Positions 37,101 to 39,474 of a stretch of 39,474 nt of DNA are shown piece by piece. This DNA is from Candidatus Gastranaerophilales bacterium. Lineage in GTDB: Bacteria; Cyanobacteriota; Vampirovibrionia; Gastranaerophilales; Gastranaerophilaceae. A program made the position numbers and the translations under genes. The notes beneath the pieces were generated by a model. The model searched no databases. It was given only the letters and a program-made list of their open reading frames with translations, and was not told where the DNA came from. The first letter of the stretch is position 1; the number at the start of each line of letters is the position of its first letter. The stretch lies in NCBI GenBank assembly GCA_944325535.1, contig CALVAL010000013.1, positions 1-39,474 on the forward strand, in the 5' to 3' direction.

Positions 37101-39020
37101 ATGGGTAATCATGATAAGCCAAGACTAATTCATGGTTTGGCACTTGATATGAAATTATTCCATGATAGTGGTGATAAACTTCAAAATAGATTAGATGCAT
37201 TGCAAGTTTTATCAGATTCAAAGTCTATTAATGAAATACCAATAGAATTAAAATTAAATGCAGCTAATCCTGAATACTTTAGAACATTAAGTACTAAGGC
37301 AATAGCAATGAGTAAGCTTCTTAAGGATGTTCTAAATAATGATATTGGAAATGTTGTATCTGATGAAGATAAAAAACTAATTAATTCAGCTATTGTAGAT
37401 TTGACAAATGGTAATTATTTAGGTGAAGGTGTTACCAATAATTTCCAAGTTGTTAATATTAAAGAATTATCAAGCATAGAAAATGCTTTTAATGAAATCA
37501 TAAAAATAGCAGAAGAAAAGTATAGTCTTAAACTAACAGAAAAAGAAAAATCTGAGTTATTAGCTTCAATACAAGAAAATGTAAATAAGAATTTTAGAGA
37601 TTATCTTGTAAAAGGAAAATTTGAAGGTGATGATGAACAAAGTGTTTATAATAGAAAATTAGCTAGTATGCTACTTAATAAGAATAACAAATTAGAAGAT
37701 ATTTCTAATAGTACAGTATCAAATACAAGTGGTTTTAATCAATATAATTTATACACAGTTAATTTAGCTGCATTAATAAGAGATTCTTATGTTGCATCAG
37801 GAAAAGCTGCAAATGCAAAAGATTCTATATTTAGTGCGGTGAAAGATTTTGTTGAAAAATATGATGAAAATATGGTTAAAAGCAATTCTTCAGAACTTCC
37901 AAAAATAGAAGACCCTGTAATAGGAATGAGAAAGAATGGCTATGCAGCAAGAGATATAAGAACTGCAATTTCTATGGCAATAAAGCAAGCAGAGTATAAA
38001 TCTGGTAAAGAAATTGCTAATAAACAAGCTGTTATTGATAATGTTTATAAAGCTGCAACAGAACCTGCAGAGGCAAAATCAGAAATGATAATGGAATACT
38101 TAAAAGGTTTATTTGGTATTCCAACAATGTTTGCTGGTGATGAGCTAGGAATGAGTGGTTATGAAGAAAAAGCTAAAAATATTTATTTACAAAATAGAAA
38201 TGCTCTTCCTTGGGAACAATTAAATGAGGATAATTTAATTGGAAACTATAGAAAAACAGTTATGAATAGAATGAACGAAACTGTAAAATCTCGTTCAGAT
38301 AATGAATTACAAGCTTTGAATAATGGTACTCCATATGCTTTAGATGTTTTAGTAAATTCTAAGAATAGAGATGCTGTTCAAGGTCGTATTTACCAAATAA
38401 ATGATGAGTTAAAGAATAATTCTATAGATGCTAAAACAAGAGAAGCATTAGAAAAAGAAAGCAGAGAATTGTCTAAGCAATTAGCAAAAATTGCATATAT
38501 GATGCAAAATGCAAATGGAGATATGACAGTTACTCTAATGAATGCTGGAGACGTAGAATTTGGTAATAGAGTTGATTATTTTGCAAAATATGGTTTAGAT
38601 ACTGAAGAAAAACGCAAGAAATTCTTTGAAGAAAACAACATTGATTCTATCAATCCAGAAAATAGATATGTACCAATTCTTCCTAAATCAGAAGTTGACT
38701 CTATATTATTAGCCGCTGGTGTTTCAATTCCTGTTGGAACAATCTTTATGAACTCAAATACTAGAGATAAAGCTAGGTATGTTGTAAAAGATTTAGGTAA
38801 TGGGATGCGTGGTATTGTAAAAGAAGGTGGCGGAAAAATTATAATGGATGGTCTTACTTCTAAAAATGGAGTAATGATATTGAAGCATATTAAAAATATA
38901 GTATTTAAAGGAAATAAACATAGAGAATACTATAATCCTCAATACAATTTTGTTTCAAATCCATATAAACAAAAAGAAATCCCTGTAGAAGGAGAAAAGT
39001 TATCATTACTTTCAAAATAG
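34182..39020 (+). CDS. Giant GH13 alpha-amylase-family protein with N-terminal K-I-N/N-L-G-F-K-G tag
   Basis: This 1,612-residue protein belongs to glycoside hydrolase family 13 (alpha-amylase/branching/transfer enzymes). The GTG start at 34182 has AGAAGGAG just upstream; a longer open frame to 34110 lacks such support. Order: tag (K5-I-N, N11-L-G-F-K-G16); a beta-rich N-terminal domain (about 20-210, CBM48-like); barrel start with a region-I-like Y-D293-G-T-F; nucleophile region W-R821-L-D823-A-A-K; acid/base V-A-E871-I-T-D; N-H-D978; and late G-I-P-T-M-F-A-G-D-E-L near 1312. All three catalytic acids are present. The spacing between regions I and II (530 residues) and after region IV (334) is far larger than usual, so the barrel has big helical insertions. 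No signal peptide is seen. Substrate is probably glycogen/starch; hydrolysis versus transfer is undetermined. Confidence 0.84.
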   Translation: MFVNKINGVSNLGFKGYQHVKNNVGETIMKFNYPYDSDKETCEVQIFRAVPTEKYNYKIDETPITSFFLKPEGVEVDIQDLTNLDKDAPFAYKIVRRDKDSGKVIYEGPDTGVKMKSLGNEYGFRVHNDRTWYQVKDKDGNVIKAYEGYQDPIENYQYTLVTRKGTTPMVQGAGYLITPDSLMPGAMYRGFKEENTGEIYYDKEYQKRMEGVIKTFSNIYGGSIAGAQRIIPYLKQNGYKLMFSTPIANGSKGWSLGYWNKNNMQISPNMGNTENFASFFRDLYANGMKYVYDGTFTSEGLEGIHFQYALRWAEKKPQSYYWFRMSGLKNSNLGLGTVPKNKENLRHRVINAPYNYELQSNGTYKEVANPNYNKNKETLVQIYDASQASDEQLGKLDKAIENYEKLTSGNELAINNHDDTIINFVFQINPNEYRKRINVINELNKNFEKHIQLDTPDGTIIACEFSNFKIDKKTEGGFVTWDANTDMVKMNYHISGYDEKLLQAIPDRAKRYQEQQMIERGAREVQDMAIQAGKYWTAKVNDIQKMYIAQTVSGVKTVDGINKLIEEGKLPQEAKISDKVLNNILNAQYLVKAKGNLPKDDVTVKSLMKMPLDTLEFGENTVGVIATSYFSNRATTDDTIGVSRFDLMKNGNPHLVAPYSKNYKKVNSMYTNEVKEFADKIIKEVNIHSNEKLLDANGDYTEYGEYVIELVGQDIAKYAFLKSLTGDKLKTKLLNSGEITYDYDSLKNDTTLKSLKINAHNPEDEAEILAQKMQKGLKSLSKEDISYVAESINKRIAGTDTASFRIAEALNERSGLGLDWRLDAAKDVMDMDAIRNGDNDFNDNWNDVIDFWKKFVQGIKSENPNSYIVAEITDIPDLMRGTYGSDSCPYNGWTNVNNAKFNGEPDSLAKFFNETGITSEAGYSYFFTDLLTIFAPSFDEGNGESTNHDRFRKRMDLLLHTRSVDYLRNLYTFMGNHDKPRLIHGLALDMKLFHDSGDKLQNRLDALQVLSDSKSINEIPIELKLNAANPEYFRTLSTKAIAMSKLLKDVLNNDIGNVVSDEDKKLINSAIVDLTNGNYLGEGVTNNFQVVNIKELSSIENAFNEIIKIAEEKYSLKLTEKEKSELLASIQENVNKNFRDYLVKGKFEGDDEQSVYNRKLASMLLNKNNKLEDISNSTVSNTSGFNQYNLYTVNLAALIRDSYVASGKAANAKDSIFSAVKDFVEKYDENMVKSNSSELPKIEDPVIGMRKNGYAARDIRTAISMAIKQAEYKSGKEIANKQAVIDNVYKAATEPAEAKSEMIMEYLKGLFGIPTMFAGDELGMSGYEEKAKNIYLQNRNALPWEQLNEDNLIGNYRKTVMNRMNETVKSRSDNELQALNNGTPYALDVLVNSKNRDAVQGRIYQINDELKNNSIDAKTREALEKESRELSKQLAKIAYMMQNANGDMTVTLMNAGDVEFGNRVDYFAKYGLDTEEKRKKFFEENNIDSINPENRYVPILPKSEVDSILLAAGVSIPVGTIFMNSNTRDKARYVVKDLGNGMRGIVKEGGGKIIMDGLTSKNGVMILKHIKNIVFKGNKHREYYNPQYNFVSNPYKQKEIPVEGEKLSLLSK

Positions 39021-39030
39021 AATATTAGTA

Positions 39031-39070
39031 AAACAAATTGCCGCTTCTTAGAAGAAGCGGCAATTTGTTT
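39031..39070. terminator. Strong two-way terminator between convergent genes
   Basis: An 18-bp inverted repeat (39031-39048 with 39053-39070, loop TAGA) is followed by T-runs on both strands, between the GH13 stop (39020) and the minus-strand stop (39072). Confidence 0.92.
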
Positions 39071-39071
39071 T

Positions 39072-39474
39072 TTAGAATCCTATTGCGTAGTTGAATATTT
39101 TCTTTTTGAATATTTGTTTGGTCTTAGATGTATTATCTACAACAACTTCTGGAGCTTCAATTACTTGGCCAGCTCTCTGTAGCATATTATTTTTTTCCAT
39201 AGTCTTATCAACATTATTAAATGATTTTAGACTATCAAGTTTATTTTGTAATTCTTCATTTTCATTATTCAATATTACAGTTTGACGACTTAAGTCGTTT
39301 AATTTCATTTCACAAGATATAACAAAATAATAGCTTATAATTACTACACCAATGAATAAGCTTAAAATAACACATAGAGTTTTATTTACTCGTTTTATTG
39401 CCATATCTCTTACAAGAGTCTCCTGTGGAAAGTGCCCTTCTATTATACTATTAACGGCTAATTTTTGAATAGAT
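39072..39474 (-). CDS. Membrane-anchored coiled-coil protein (FtsL/DivIC-like shape), probably partial
   Basis: The frame has an ATG at 39404 that would give 110 residues: a short basic N-terminus, one membrane helix (about 10-31), a coiled coil (about 33-62, L-N-N-E-N-E-E-L-Q-N-K-L) and a tail with L-Q-R-A-G-Q-V-I-E-A-P-E-V. This single-helix plus coiled-coil layout is that of FtsL/FtsB-type divisome proteins, but no diagnostic residue is seen. The same frame stays open upstream of the ATG to the window edge (about 23 codons, protein-like composition), and the ATG has no well-spaced ribosome-binding site. The true start may therefore lie outside the window. A strong terminator follows the stop. 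Confidence 0.6.
   Translation of the reverse strand, partial: SIQKLAVNSIIEGHFPQETLVRDMAIKRVNKTLCVILSLFIGVVIISYYFVISCEMKLNDLSRQTVILNNENEELQNKLDSLKSFNNVDKTMEKNNMLQRAGQVIEAPEVVVDNTSKTKQIFKKKIFNYAIGF

Overview
The window is AT-rich (roughly one third G+C by eye), gene-dense and bacterial. RNA polymerase beta' is encoded as two genes, rpoC1 and rpoC2, directly downstream of rpoB, and RpoC2 carries a very large insertion inside the trigger-loop region. That is the cyanobacterial/plastid arrangement. I see no photosynthesis genes, but there are export-apparatus genes of the flagellar/type III class (flhB, fliI) and low G+C. A non-photosynthetic cyanobacterial relative (Melainabacteria/Vampirovibrionia, probably Gastranaerophilales from gut) fits best. 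This placement is inference from gene structure, not from a search.

Layout. 1-6438: 3' end of rpoB, then rpoC1 and rpoC2, closed by a terminator. 6556-8126: a CooC/MinD-like P-loop NTPase translationally coupled to folD. 8154-9034: two small unidentified helical proteins, divergently transcribed. 9090-14183: a compact co-directional cluster (C-terminal half of a split transketolase, ftsE, ftsX, an HDOD protein, a degenerate receiver/GGDEF protein, an isochorismatase-family hydrolase). 14165-15199 (minus): a compact Orn/Lys/Arg decarboxylase-type PLP enzyme that overlaps the hydrolase tail to tail. 15507-16727: an anchored phosphodiester-glycosidase (NAGPA-domain) protein behind a long leader. 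16909-20724: grpE, dnaJ, a secreted beta-propeller protein and an O-methyltransferase. 20729-22579 (minus): flhB followed by an alternative sigma factor. 22665-25085: a LapA-like membrane protein, clpP and metK. 25237-27019: two unidentified proteins and a minus-strand mini-gene with a good promoter. 27020-28396: a COG2509-type FAD-dependent dehydrogenase. 28582-34019: an apparent operon of fliI, a fliJ-position coiled-coil gene, a sugar-nucleotide epimerase and an enlarged glycogen synthase, followed by a 1,612-residue GH13 amylase-family protein (34182-39020). 39072-39474 (minus): a membrane/coiled-coil protein running off the window.

The most interesting signal is at the protein N-termini of the last part. 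The epimerase and the giant GH13 protein are unrelated enzymes, yet both begin with K-I-N at residues 5-7 followed by N-L-G-F-K-G, encoded by a nearly identical 17-base word. The glycogen synthase (F-R-G-G near residue 33), the membrane protein at 25781 (P-K-F-G) and the fliJ-position protein (S-Y-K-A) carry looser versions. These tagged carbohydrate enzymes lie in, or just after, the operon that encodes the type III export ATPase. A working hypothesis is that the tag is an N-terminal sorting or export signal for a glycogen-handling module. The sequence shows the tag and the linkage. The function is unproven.
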